Positions 1 to 8,631 of a stretch of 64,000 bases of DNA are shown one piece after another. Positions within the stretch are counted from its first letter, which is position 1. The number at the start of each line of letters is the position of its first letter. A model generated the notes under the pieces. The model was not told the DNA's origin. It did not search any database and saw nothing but the letters and a program-made list of their open reading frames with translations. This stretch comes from Marinobacter similis (GTDB lineage Bacteria; Pseudomonadota; Gammaproteobacteria; Pseudomonadales; Oleiphilaceae). Location: the NCBI RefSeq assembly GCF_000830985.1, contig NZ_CP007151.1, positions 1,798,001 to 1,862,000 of the forward strand, written 5' to 3'. The translations under genes were made by a program, and so were the position numbers.

Positions 1-1099
1 CCTGCTGATGCAGGAACCACTTTTCGGTCACTACCTTCCGAGTGAACCAATGGGAGCGCATCAGCGTGGTAGCCAGCGGCGTCTTGATCCAGTCGGGCAC
101 CTGCCAGCCTTGCTCCAGTTCGGTGGCCCGGGTGCCGAAGCGTTCGGCGATGGCATCGCCGTAGAGTTGCAGTGACGATGCCGAATAATCCTGTGCATCG
201 CGAATAACATCGGCCGCCATCAGGGCGGATTCAATTGCCGGCCGAATGCCTTCGCCACTCTGGGTGTAAGCCAGTCCGGCAGAATCGCCAATCAGCAAAA
301 TGCCGTCGTCGACCAATGGCCGTTCGGCGTGGGCATAGAGCAGGTAGGCATGGCCTTTGAACCGACCCGGAAGATCGGCCGGAATGCGGCCGGTGTCTTT
401 CATGTCCTGCACAAAGGCTTCCAGGTGCTCGGTCAGCCGGTGATTGTCTTCCCGGCCCAGGCCGATATTCAGATAATTCTCCTTGCGGAACACCCAGGCG
501 TAGCCCTTGAGATCGCGGCAAAACCAGAGTTCCGGGGTGTCACCCCGGGCCTGGCAAATCTGGGCCTGCTCCGGCGTCATCTCGAACTCGACCTCTTTAG
601 CGGCAACGATGGTTTCATGACTGCCGGGGCCCTCGCCCAGTAATCGCGCCACCGGACAGAAGTGGCCACCGGCACCGATGATCAGCGGTGCTTCCCAGGT
701 GCCGTTGACCTGCCAGTTTCCGCCCTCGCGATTGATGCTTTTCACGGGTGTGGAGAGCATCTTTGGCGCGGTCACCCGGTCCAGCAGGTAGGTGTCAAAC
801 TCGCACCGGCGAATGCCATAACTGACCACGTCGCCATGGTCGTTTTCCACCGGTGCCTGGCCCATCATACCGATGCGGAAGCGTCGGATGGGTTGCAGGG
901 TTCGGCCGTGGCTGTAGTCGTCGCGATCGATTTTAAGGGTGTTCATCACTGCTGGCGTGACCCAGCCGGCGCAGGTCTTGTCCCGTGGGAAGTCCTGTTT
1001 GTCGATTAACAGTATGCGTTTGCCACTGTCCTGCAGGCTTTGGGCCAGGGTAGAGCCTGCAGGGCCGGCGCCAACAATGATCAGATCGTAGTAATCCAT
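1..1099 (-). CDS. FAD-dependent oxidoreductase, geranylgeranyl-reductase-like (3' end beyond window)
   Basis: About 366 residues are visible; the C-terminus runs off the left edge. The protein opens with a dinucleotide-binding fingerprint, IIVGAGPAGSTLA, within the first 20 residues. It has a second FAD motif, LLIGDSAGLAYTQSGEGI, around residue 275, the arrangement of the geranylgeranyl reductase/UbiH-like flavoprotein family. The ATG at 1099 shares one base with the stop of the upstream methyltransferase gene (TGATG), so translation is probably coupled. The family reduces isoprenoid or aromatic substrates, or hydroxylates them; the substrate here is unknown. The pairing with a Cfa-type enzyme suggests a lipid substrate, which is inference only. 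Confidence 0.8.
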   Translation of the reverse strand, partial: MDYYDLIIVGAGPAGSTLAQSLQDSGKRILLIDKQDFPRDKTCAGWVTPAVMNTLKIDRDDYSHGRTLQPIRRFRIGMMGQAPVENDHGDVVSYGIRRCEFDTYLLDRVTAPKMLSTPVKSINREGGNWQVNGTWEAPLIIGAGGHFCPVARLLGEGPGSHETIVAAKEVEFEMTPEQAQICQARGDTPELWFCRDLKGYAWVFRKENYLNIGLGREDNHRLTEHLEAFVQDMKDTGRIPADLPGRFKGHAYLLYAHAERPLVDDGILLIGDSAGLAYTQSGEGIRPAIESALMAADVIRDAQDYSASSLQLYGDAIAERFGTRATELEQGWQVPDWIKTPLATTLMRSHWFTRKVVTEKWFLHQQ

Positions 1100-2412
1100 C
1101 ACGCTTGCTCCGGTGCTGCGGGTGTTGTGTAGAGGTCTTGTCGGCTTTGTGGCAATTGGTTGTTGGCACCGTGGGTGAACACTACCTGGAAAAGCTGCAG
1201 TGAGCCGGTCCGGAATGCAGCAATGGAGCCGGCCAGATACATGCGCCAGGCCCGGGTAAAGTGCTCATCATACATCTCCGAGACCTGGTCCTGGTTTTCG
1301 GTGAACCGATCCATCCAGTGGCTCAGGGTCTGGGCGTAGTGCAGCCGGAGGTTCTCCACATCGAGGACGGAGAAATCACCCTGTTCACAGATCTCCATGA
1401 ACTCGCCAATGCTGGGCGGGTAGGCCCCCGGGAAAATCCGTTTCTCAATCCAGGCATTCATCAGCATGGGCCGGTTACGGCCGATGCTGTGGAGCAAGGC
1501 AATGCCGTCCGGTTTGAGGCTGCGTTTGATCAGGGCCGACAGTGCCGGGTAATTCTCCTTGCCGACGTGTTCGAGCATGCCAATCGATACGAAGGCATCG
1601 TACTGACCTTTTATATTTCGGTAGTCGTCCTCCACGTACTCAACCAGGTGGTCCAGCTGTTGCTGGCGGGCCTGCTCCCGGGCATAGACCAGTTGCTCCC
1701 GGGAGATGTTGTAGGAGTGCACTTTCACACCATAGTGACGGGCCATGTAACGGGCCAGTCCGCCCCAACCACAGCCGGCCTCGACTACGGTCATGCCCGG
1801 TTTGAGCCGGAGTTTGCGGCAGACATGTTCCAGCTTGGCCAGTTGTGCCTGCTCCAGGGTCAGGTCGGGGCGCTCGTAGTAAGCACAGGTGTACTGCATT
1901 TCCGCCTGATCCAGCCACAACTGGTAGAACTCGTTGCCCAGATCGTAGTGGTGGTGGATGTTTTCCTTGGCTTCGGTGATCCCGGTGGAGCGCGGGTTGT
2001 GATTGCGCCAGAGTGCGTCCAGCCATTTTGGCCATTCCTGCCGCGCGGCGTGCACCGATCGATACAGGGTTTCCATCAGATCCGGCAGATCGCCTTCAAC
2101 GTCCAGCCTGCCCGCGCTGTAGAGATCGCCAAAGGCCAGGTTGGGGTTGGCGACCAGGGAATAGAGCGCCTTTGGGTCTTTCAGGTGGAGGGCAAAACGG
2201 ATCTCCTGATCCTTGGGATCAATGACGTCGCCGTTCCACAGCTGGAATCGGATGGGAGGCGATCCGGCCATGCGCATAAGTTTGGCGATAAGCCAGCGTT
2301 CGTAGTTGTGAGGGTTGCGGTCGGTCTGTGCTGCTTCCAGCGGCAGGGTTAGCACGTGTGGTGTGGATTCACGGCCCGTTTGCTCGGTTTTCTGGGCGGT
2401 GTTTTGTGTCAT
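1099..2412 (-). CDS. cfa: Cyclopropane-fatty-acyl-phospholipid synthase family methyltransferase
   Basis: 437 residues. The family transfers a methylene from S-adenosylmethionine onto the double bond of membrane phospholipid acyl chains. The SAM motif VEAGCGWGGLARYMA lies near residue 205. The catalytic-domain signatures SIGMLEHVG, LLHSIG and LQLFQVVF follow in the expected order, and the length fits Cfa plus an N-terminal lipid-binding region. The gene overlaps the downstream flavoprotein gene by one base. A sigma70-like promoter lies about 105 bases upstream, and a 5-bp GTGCG/CGCAC hairpin with an AATG loop sits in the leader. It could be a Cfa paralogue making another modified fatty acid, because flavoprotein partners are known for such enzymes. 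Confidence 0.9.
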   Translation of the reverse strand: MTQNTAQKTEQTGRESTPHVLTLPLEAAQTDRNPHNYERWLIAKLMRMAGSPPIRFQLWNGDVIDPKDQEIRFALHLKDPKALYSLVANPNLAFGDLYSAGRLDVEGDLPDLMETLYRSVHAARQEWPKWLDALWRNHNPRSTGITEAKENIHHHYDLGNEFYQLWLDQAEMQYTCAYYERPDLTLEQAQLAKLEHVCRKLRLKPGMTVVEAGCGWGGLARYMARHYGVKVHSYNISREQLVYAREQARQQQLDHLVEYVEDDYRNIKGQYDAFVSIGMLEHVGKENYPALSALIKRSLKPDGIALLHSIGRNRPMLMNAWIEKRIFPGAYPPSIGEFMEICEQGDFSVLDVENLRLHYAQTLSHWMDRFTENQDQVSEMYDEHFTRAWRMYLAGSIAAFRTGSLQLFQVVFTHGANNQLPQSRQDLYTTPAAPEQA

Positions 2413-2517
2413 GGGTCCCTCTCTCCCTTAGCCTGACCTGAACATCGCGGCCCTCTGTGCGAATGCGCACAGGGACTTGTCCCGTCTGTTCATCCGGGAA
2501 CCGCCGGTTCTGTGTTC

Positions 2518-2545
2518 AGTATAGAAAAGGTTGGGATTTTGTCAG
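2518..2545 (-). promoter_or_regulatory. Candidate sigma70 promoter for cfa
   Basis: On the minus strand, CTGACA (2545-2540) and TATACT (2523-2518) are separated by 16 bases, about 105 bases upstream of the cfa start. Seen by eye only. Confidence 0.5.
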
Positions 2546-2584
2546 GTTAGGACGTGAAAGGGCTGGAAATGATGGGTAGCGACA

Positions 2585-2612
2585 AAAAACCGGGCCATGG
2601 GGCCCGGTTTTT
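2585..2612. terminator. Rho-independent terminator after dctM
   Basis: The inverted repeat CCGGGCC-ATGG-GGCCCGG is flanked by an A-run and a T-run, so it can act in both directions. It lies just after the dctM stop and closes the TRAP operon on the minus strand. Confidence 0.85.
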
Positions 2613-2620
2613 CAGAGGGG

Positions 2621-3916
2621 TCAGTAGGTGGAACTCATTCCGAACCATTCGGGGAAGATCACGATCAGTGCCAACACCAGAATCTGGATCAGAATGAACG
2701 GGATAATCCCTCGGTAGATGTCCACCGTTCGGACTTCCGGCGGTGCCACCCCTTTCAGGTAGAAGAGCGAGAAGCCAAACGGTGGCGTCAGGAAGCTCGT
2801 CTGCAGGTTCATGGCAATCAGGATGGCGAACCACAGCATGTTGATGCCCATGGCCTCGGCAATCGGCGCCAGAATCGGCACAATGATGAACGAGATCTCC
2901 ACGAAGTCGATGAAGAAGCCGAGGATCAGGATCACCAGCATCGCCAGGATTATGAAGCCCCACTGGCCGCCTGGCAGCAGGTGCAGCCATTCTTCCAGCA
3001 GGTAGTCGCCGCCGGTGTAGCTGAACACCATAGAGAACGCAGTGGCACCGATCAGGATCGCAAACACCATGGCGGTTACCTTGACGGTATCCTTGGCGCT
3101 GTCCCAGACCATCTTGAACGAGAACTGCTTGTAGATGAGAGCCAGAACCACGGCGCCAACACCGCCCAGTGCCGAGGACTCGGTGGGCGTGGCGATGCCG
3201 CTGAAGATGGAGCCCAATACGATAACAATCAGCGCCAGTGGCGGAATGATCGCGAGGAGGGCCGACACGACTTCCTTCTTACGTGAGTGGTTCGGATCTT
3301 GCGGCATCGCCGGTGCGGTTTCCGGCTTCAGACGGGTCAGGATCAGGATGTAGGCAATGTACAGACCGATCAGGACAACGCCCGGCCAGACCGCAGCTTT
3401 GAACAGGTCGCCGACGGGAATGCCGATAACGTCACCGAGAATGATCAGGATGATCGACGGTGGAACGATCTGTCCCAGGGTGCCCGAAGCACAGATGGTG
3501 CCTGTGGCCAGACGCTTGTCGTACTTGTGGGCCAGCATGACCGGCAGGGAAATCAGGCCCATGGCCACAACGCTGGCACCGACCACACCGGTGGAGGCAG
3601 CCAGCAAGGCGCCTACCAGAATGGTGGAGATGGCGAGACCACCCGGCAGGCCACCGAACAGTCGGCCCATGGAGGTGAGCAACTGCTCAGCCAGCTTGGT
3701 GCGCTGCAGCACCACGCCCATGAAGATGAACAGGGGCACTGCCATGAGTACGGTGTTCTGCATGACGCTCATGATCCGGAACGGCATGAACGCGAAGAGA
3801 TCCATGCCCTCGGCATAAATACCGAAGAACAGTGCGACACCACCGAACGTAAAGGCGACAGGGAAACCCGCCATCAGCATCAGCATGGCGACGCCGAACA
3901 TAATCATACCTATCAT
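2621..3916 (-). CDS. dctM: TRAP transporter large permease subunit DctM
   Basis: 431 very hydrophobic residues predicting about 12 membrane segments. This is the usual size for the TRAP large permease, which couples sodium ions to uptake of the solute delivered by DctP. It starts with MIGMIMFGVAMLMLMAGFP and contains the family-typical stretch GASVVAMGLISLPVML near residue 115. The gene has a GGAGG ribosome site and overlaps the restored dctQ stop by four bases (ATGA). It is last in dctPQM and is followed by a strong terminator. The solute class is not readable from this subunit. Confidence 0.93.
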   Translation of the reverse strand: MIGMIMFGVAMLMLMAGFPVAFTFGGVALFFGIYAEGMDLFAFMPFRIMSVMQNTVLMAVPLFIFMGVVLQRTKLAEQLLTSMGRLFGGLPGGLAISTILVGALLAASTGVVGASVVAMGLISLPVMLAHKYDKRLATGTICASGTLGQIVPPSIILIILGDVIGIPVGDLFKAAVWPGVVLIGLYIAYILILTRLKPETAPAMPQDPNHSRKKEVVSALLAIIPPLALIVIVLGSIFSGIATPTESSALGGVGAVVLALIYKQFSFKMVWDSAKDTVKVTAMVFAILIGATAFSMVFSYTGGDYLLEEWLHLLPGGQWGFIILAMLVILILGFFIDFVEISFIIVPILAPIAEAMGINMLWFAILIAMNLQTSFLTPPFGFSLFYLKGVAPPEVRTVDIYRGIIPFILIQILVLALIVIFPEWFGMSSTY

Positions 3917-4457
3917 GCCAGACCTCCCGCGCTGTGCTCAGAGGTATAGCTTTTCTCGCCGGACATTACCCGCAGGCGTAAGTGATCATGCCCAGACCGG
4001 CTGTGCCGATGAAAAACGCCGTGACGGGAATAACCGATTTGATCAAATAGCGATGGGGCAGGCCACCGGGATCGCCACTGCCTTCACCCATGCTGTAGGA
4101 GTCCAGGGCAAAGCTGTAGCCGTAGGTGCCGATCAGGTAAGCGAACGGGAGAACAAAGATCACTGCGCCAACCAGGTTAACCCAAGCCTTGGCCTTGTTG
4201 CTCCAGTTGGTGTAGAAAACGTCTACGCGAACGTGGCCATCCGTGCGGAGTGCGTAGGGAATACCAAACAGAAAAACGATTGAATACAGGTGCCATTCCA
4301 TTTCCTGCATGCCGATCGATACTTCATTGAATGCGTAGCGGGACACCACGTCGTAAAACACGTTTGCGGCCATTAGTATCATCGCGATACAGGCGACCCA
4401 ACCACAGAGATTGGACAATCGGGCCAGGCCCTCGTCCAGTTTGATAATCCACCGCAT
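3913..4457 (-). CDS. dctQ: TRAP transporter small permease DctQ (single-base break near the end)
   Basis: The sequence reads 163 residues to a stop at 3966. Adding one C to the CC run near 3975 (codons GCC CTG CGG) extends it to ITYALRVMSGEKSYTSEH and beyond, about 181 residues, with a TGA that overlaps the dctM start by four bases. That exact coupling, and a ribosome site falling inside the extension, argue that the early stop is a sequence error. Four membrane helices are visible, with VFYDVVSRYAFN in the first loop, typical of DctQ, which bridges the solute-binding protein and DctM. Confidence 0.88.
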
Positions 4458-4559
4458 TTACAATCCTCCGCCAAGCGGGTTGGCGTTTTTTTCGTCTACT
4501 ATAAACAACGAAACCGGGACCACTCAGAGAGCAATCCCGGCTCGATTTGGGGCGCTATC

Positions 4560-5636
4560 TTACTCGACTTCGCCCATCGTGTTGAGGTACGCACGCTCAG
4601 AAATGTCTGTGTAAGCGCGGGACTGCTCAAGGTACTCCTGCTGAGACTTAACGATCTTGGCGGCCAGTTCGTCGCCTTCAGCAGCTTCTTTCAGCAGCTT
4701 ATCGTTAGCCTCCTTCATAGCCTGGAAGACTTCGTCCGGGAACCTCTTGATCTGAACATTCGGATATTCTTCCTGAATGCTGGCCCAGGCCTTGGCATTC
4801 TCATGCTGGGACTGAACCAGCATTTCGTATGAGGACAGGCGCATGGAAACACGCAGGATTTCCCTCAGGTCAGCTGGCAGCTTCTCCCAGGTCTTCTTGT
4901 TGACCAGGAACTGCAGCTCGGTGGCCGGCTCGTGCCAACCGGTGTAGTAGTAGTCGGCAATCTGCTGGAAGCCAAGACGAAGATCCAGAGCTGGACCTAC
5001 CCACTCAACGGCGTCGATAGTGTTGCGCTCAAGTGCTGTGTACAGCTCGCCCGGTGCAATGTTGGTCGGGCTTACGCCCACTTCAGCAAAGACTTCGCCG
5101 GCGAAACCAGGAATACGCATCTTCAGACCCTGCAGGTCTTCAACGGAGTTGATTTCCTTGCGGAACCAGCCACCCATCTGGATGCCGGTGTTACCACCCG
5201 GGAAGGACATCAGGTTGTGCGGGTTATACACTTCCTGCATCAGCTCCATGCCTTCGCCATGGTAGAACCAGGCATACTGTTCCATGGCATTCATGCCGAA
5301 AGGCATGCTGGTGAAGAACAGGGTGTTGGGTACCTTGCCTTTCCAGTAGTAGGACGCGGAGTGGCCCATGTCGTACTGACCGGCTTTTACCATGTCAAAC
5401 ACGCCAAATGGCGCTTTATGCTTGTTGGCAGAGTCGATGCGGATGCGCAGACGGCCATCGGACATCTCTTCGGCCATCTTGGCCATGTTTTTAGACGCAT
5501 CACCGAAAATAGGGAAGTTCGGGCCCCAGGTTTCGGCAAGGCGAAGAGTAAACGTATCCTGAGCGAGCGCCTGCGTGGCGGCAAAGGTCGTTGCCACAGC
5601 CAGCGCAGCCGCGGAAAGAACAGAACGGATCTTCAT
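4560..5636 (-). CDS. dctP: TRAP transporter solute-binding protein DctP
   Basis: 358 residues with a signal peptide (charged start, hydrophobic core, cleavage after ALAQ near residue 26), so it is periplasmic. The DctP fold is indicated by LKMRIPGFAGEVF near residue 190 and ERNTIDAVEWVGP near residue 225; the arginine of the first normally pairs with the substrate carboxylate. The wording around GWFRKE and EWVGP resembles the alpha-keto-acid (TakP-like) branch, so an organic or keto acid is likely. It is first in a three-gene operon. A 16-bp palindrome lies about 120 bases upstream. Confidence 0.92.
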   Translation of the reverse strand: MKIRSVLSAAALAVATTFAATQALAQDTFTLRLAETWGPNFPIFGDASKNMAKMAEEMSDGRLRIRIDSANKHKAPFGVFDMVKAGQYDMGHSASYYWKGKVPNTLFFTSMPFGMNAMEQYAWFYHGEGMELMQEVYNPHNLMSFPGGNTGIQMGGWFRKEINSVEDLQGLKMRIPGFAGEVFAEVGVSPTNIAPGELYTALERNTIDAVEWVGPALDLRLGFQQIADYYYTGWHEPATELQFLVNKKTWEKLPADLREILRVSMRLSSYEMLVQSQHENAKAWASIQEEYPNVQIKRFPDEVFQAMKEANDKLLKEAAEGDELAAKIVKSQQEYLEQSRAYTDISERAYLNTMGEVE

Positions 5637-5757
5637 TGCTCTTCAATCCTCTTATCGTTTTTTGTTCAGAGCGTCCTCCGGGTAGGAGGAGTTAACTCAT
5701 AACGGTAGCCCAAGTTAACAATTATCGTTAGGAAACGGAACGAAAACCGGCCATATC

Positions 5758-5773
5758 TACGACCTAGGTCGTA
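5758..5773. promoter_or_regulatory. 16-bp perfect palindrome upstream of dctP, likely operator
   Basis: TACGACCTAGGTCGTA reads identically on both strands. It lies between the end of the 5781-6239 gene and the start of dctP. A minus-strand GATAAT (5726-5721) is a possible -10, which would centre the palindrome near -52, a usual activator position. Dyads with TAC and GTA ends are typical of LuxR/NarL-type response regulators; the regulator itself is not in this window. Confidence 0.5.
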
Positions 5774-5780
5774 CGGCTGT

Positions 5781-6239
5781 TTACATATCATCCATCCGGC
5801 CAATCTGGCGTGCCAGCCGCATGGCTTCATGCTCTTCCAGGGCTTTCAAATCCTCCAGCAGCGTGACTGCTTCGGGAATTTCTGCTTTGCCAATCAGGGC
5901 GTCGTACAGTTCCATTACCTGATCGTGAAAATCGAACACTTCACGCGCGATACCATCGAAATCCAGATCGGCGTAGTGAGTGTCGCAGGTGCGATGGCTT
6001 TCGATTGGCTTGTGGTTGGCGTAATCGTAAAGGCGGGTTTTCATCGCTTTCGAGTCGGCCTGTTTCTCAAACTCAGCGACCGCTTGCTCCAGCATACGTT
6101 CGTGACTGCTGACGTAGTCGAGCAGCGCGCTGGCGCGTTCATTCTGGGTTTTGGCGGCGGATTCGTGCAGGCTCTCAGCCAAGTGCGCGTGCAACTGGCG
6201 GGTCCAGTCGATGAGATCCTCGAAGGTTTTTATTTCCAT
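5781..6239 (-). CDS. Small helical protein, possibly ferritin/hemerythrin-like
   Basis: 152 residues, acidic and almost entirely helical in character, with no signal peptide or membrane segment. It has regularly spaced His and Glu residues (SSHERML near residue 45, FDFHDQVMELYDAL near 102, LEEHEAMRLARQIG near 134). This pattern resembles small four-helix ferritin-like or hemerythrin-like proteins, but I do not recognise a named family. A GGAG ribosome site precedes the ATG. It is transcribed in the same direction as dctPQM, but the palindrome and probable promoter in between suggest it is separate. Confidence 0.75.
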   Translation of the reverse strand: MEIKTFEDLIDWTRQLHAHLAESLHESAAKTQNERASALLDYVSSHERMLEQAVAEFEKQADSKAMKTRLYDYANHKPIESHRTCDTHYADLDFDGIAREVFDFHDQVMELYDALIGKAEIPEAVTLLEDLKALEEHEAMRLARQIGRMDDM

Positions 6240-6363
6240 GGAGGGCTCCTTGGGCCGGAGTGCATTGAAAATAATGGGAGGTACTTGTCAGTCTAGCTAA
6301 CATCTCGCCAGTTGTGATGGCTTACAGCAGATAAGTGGATTTGGATCAGTTTGATGTTGACCG

Positions 6364-7398
6364 TTACGCGTGGGCGGTTTCAGCTTTTTGCCGCCAGCTG
6401 CGAAACCGGGCCAGTGCCGGTTTTTCCACCGAGTAGTGAATGGCCGCGGCCAGGGCCAAAGCGATTGCCAGCGCCAGTCCCACGCCAATCCAACCCGGCA
6501 GCCCTGTCCGGTAACTCAGGTCGATAACGCCGTAACCAATATTCTGATGGACGAGGTACAGGCTGTAGGACAGGCTGCCGAGCCAGAGCATGGGGCGGTT
6601 CGCCAGCCATGGCAATCGGCCGTAGACGGCAAGGGCAAACACCCCGAAGCACCCTAGGACAAAAAGGCTGTAAGGCATTTTGTAGGCGAACAGGCCATGC
6701 CCAATACTGGCAATCAGCAGCGTGTTATCGAAGACCGAGCCGCCCCCGTAACGGTGGCGACGATAAATCAGCATGCCCGCTACAAACAGCGGGGCGTATT
6801 TCACAAACAACAGATCCTTGACCAGAAACTCGATGCCCTCCGGGATCTGTTTCCACCAGAGCACGCCGATATAGCTGATTAGTATCCAGACCGTTAAGGC
6901 AGCGCGAAGCTGTGGCCAAGTTCGGAGATTGAAGAACAGTAGAGCCATCCAGCTATAGAAGGTAACCTCCACCACCAAACTCCAGTAGGCGCCGTCAACA
7001 TGCTGCATGCCAAAGTATTCGTGCAGTAGCGTGGTATTGAGCAGCGCGGTTTCGAAGGTGACCGCTCGGCTTTCCGGGCCGAGCCAGTGCACCGAGATGA
7101 AGGTGAGCGCAATGGCGGCCCAGAGCGCAGGTAGCAGACGGAAGGCGCGAGCCAGGCCAAACCAGCCGGCCCTGGAGGTGCGCTCCAGCGTCATGAAGAT
7201 CACAAAGCCGCTGAGAATAAAAAACAGATGGACCCCGTACCGACCGAACTGCAGGCTGCTGTTGAGGATGGCCGGCAGTTCGAACCCGTGGCCGTAGAGC
7301 TTGTCGTAGTAAGGTAGGTAGTGGAACAACACAACCACAAGTGCGGCCAAACCACGCAAGGCATCAAGGCTGGCTAAACGGTTGGGTGAGGAGGTCAT
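6364..7398 (-). CDS. Membrane acyltransferase, acyltransferase-3 (OafA/YrhL-like) family
   Basis: 344 residues from the ATG at 7398, chosen because it follows AAAGGACCG and gives the family start SLDALRGLAALVVVLFHY. An upstream in-frame ATG at 7449 would add 17 unlikely residues. About ten membrane segments, the RGLAA..H motif near residue 15 and FFILSGFVIF near residue 60 define the family, which transfers acyl groups to envelope glycans or lipids at the inner membrane. It stands alone, divergent from the GH84 gene, with no polysaccharide cluster near it, so the acceptor is unknown. Confidence 0.88.
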   Translation of the reverse strand: MTSSPNRLASLDALRGLAALVVVLFHYLPYYDKLYGHGFELPAILNSSLQFGRYGVHLFFILSGFVIFMTLERTSRAGWFGLARAFRLLPALWAAIALTFISVHWLGPESRAVTFETALLNTTLLHEYFGMQHVDGAYWSLVVEVTFYSWMALLFFNLRTWPQLRAALTVWILISYIGVLWWKQIPEGIEFLVKDLLFVKYAPLFVAGMLIYRRHRYGGGSVFDNTLLIASIGHGLFAYKMPYSLFVLGCFGVFALAVYGRLPWLANRPMLWLGSLSYSLYLVHQNIGYGVIDLSYRTGLPGWIGVGLALAIALALAAAIHYSVEKPALARFRSWRQKAETAHA

Positions 7399-7550
7399 AA
7401 GTCGGTCCTTTTGGATACCGCTATAATAGCCCGCATTGGGGGCCGGCAATATGGTTGTGACCTACGGTATGCTTGCCGCGGCTATACCATGTGTTAATCC
7501 GCCGCGGCACAAGTCACCGGTTTTCTTGAATAAGGCAGGGAGTTGCGACC

Positions 7551-8618
7551 ATGGCAACCACGTTAGGCATCATCGAAGGCTTCTATGGCCCGATGTGGAG
7601 CTGGCAGGAGCGGCGCCGTCTGGTGCGCGCCCTGGCACCCCACGGCTACGGCTTTTATCTGTACGCACCCAAGGCCGACGCCTTCCTTCGGCGGCGCTGG
7701 CGGGAGCCTCATCCTGCAGAAGTGGCTGCGGAGCTGGCGGACTTCGCCCGTTTTTGCCGTGAAGAAGGCCTGCGGTTTGGGGTTGGGTTAAGCCCATTCG
7801 AGATCTTTAATCGTTTCGACGATGAGGCCCGGGCGGCACTCGCCCGCAAGTTGGCGTTGCTGGATCGCATGGGTATCGATGAACTGGCCATCCTGTTTGA
7901 TGACATGCGCTCTGACACCCCCGACCTGGCTCACACCCAGGCCGAGATAGTGGACTGGGTTCGGGACCACAGTTCAGTCCGACAGCTCAGCGTCTGCCCT
8001 AGTTATTATTCAGACGATCCGGTGCTGGACCGTGTGTTCGGGGAGCGCCCGGCCGATTACCTGGAGACTCTGGGACGCAAACTGGACCATGAGGTCAATA
8101 TCTTCTGGACCGGCGAAGAGGTCTGTTCACGGGAAATTTCACCGGGACACCTGAAACGGGTGGGCGATGTACTCGGGCGTAAACCGGTGCTGTGGGATAA
8201 CTACCCGGTAAATGACGGTGACCGCATGTCCCAGCACTTGCACTTGCGGGGCTTCACCGGCCGGCCAGCGGCTAATGCCGCCCACATTGCGGGCCACGGC
8301 ATCAACCCAGCGTTGCAGCCAACGCTGACCACCGTGCCGGCAATTACCCTGGCGGAATCCTACCGCCTGGGCCCGGACTATCAGTATGGCCATTCGCTTC
8401 GACATGCGGCGCGGGAGGCTCTGGGGCTCGACTTGGCGGATCAGATACTGCGCGATCTGTTGGTGCTGCAGGACGCCGGGCTGGGCCGCATTGGCGATGA
8501 AAAGCGCGCAAGCCTGGAGAGCATCTATGGCGCCTTCAGCCATCCGGCGGCCGAGGAAATTCTGCGTTGGCTCCGGGGCGAGTATCAGGTGACCGACGAG
8601 ATGGTGGCTACCCAATAA
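7551..8618 (+). CDS. GH84-family beta-N-acetylglucosaminidase (O-GlcNAcase-like)
   Basis: 355 residues, no signal peptide, so cytoplasmic. The start GIIEGFYGPMWSWQER (residues 6-21) and the motif ELAILFDDMRSDTP place it in GH84. The adjacent acids D117-D118 match the substrate-assisted catalytic pair that uses the N-acetyl group. VLWDNYPVNDG near residue 215 is another family block. Only the catalytic barrel is present; the acetyltransferase-like or binding modules of larger GH84 enzymes are missing. It is divergent from the acyltransferase and convergent with chaN. Bacterial GH84 enzymes usually act outside the cell, so a bare cytoplasmic version is notable. Confidence 0.88.
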   Translation: MATTLGIIEGFYGPMWSWQERRRLVRALAPHGYGFYLYAPKADAFLRRRWREPHPAEVAAELADFARFCREEGLRFGVGLSPFEIFNRFDDEARAALARKLALLDRMGIDELAILFDDMRSDTPDLAHTQAEIVDWVRDHSSVRQLSVCPSYYSDDPVLDRVFGERPADYLETLGRKLDHEVNIFWTGEEVCSREISPGHLKRVGDVLGRKPVLWDNYPVNDGDRMSQHLHLRGFTGRPAANAAHIAGHGINPALQPTLTTVPAITLAESYRLGPDYQYGHSLRHAAREALGLDLADQILRDLLVLQDAGLGRIGDEKRASLESIYGAFSHPAAEEILRWLRGEYQVTDEMVATQ

Positions 8619-8631
8619 GGCGACCCTTATT
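8614..8631. terminator. Hairpin spanning the convergent stops of the GH84 gene and chaN
   Basis: AATAAGG-CGAC-CCTTATT forms a 7-bp stem over both stop codons. It has no T-run, so termination is only possible. Confidence 0.3.

Noticed and set aside
1261..2352. Long plus-strand open frame (363 codons) opposite cfa
   Set aside because: It is the antisense of a clear Cfa-family gene in GC-rich codons, with no ribosome site and no recognisable protein pattern.
7422..7427. TATAAT on the plus strand as promoter of the GH84 gene
   Set aside because: No acceptable -35 at 16-18 bases, and it would give a leader of about 120 bases; too weak to annotate.
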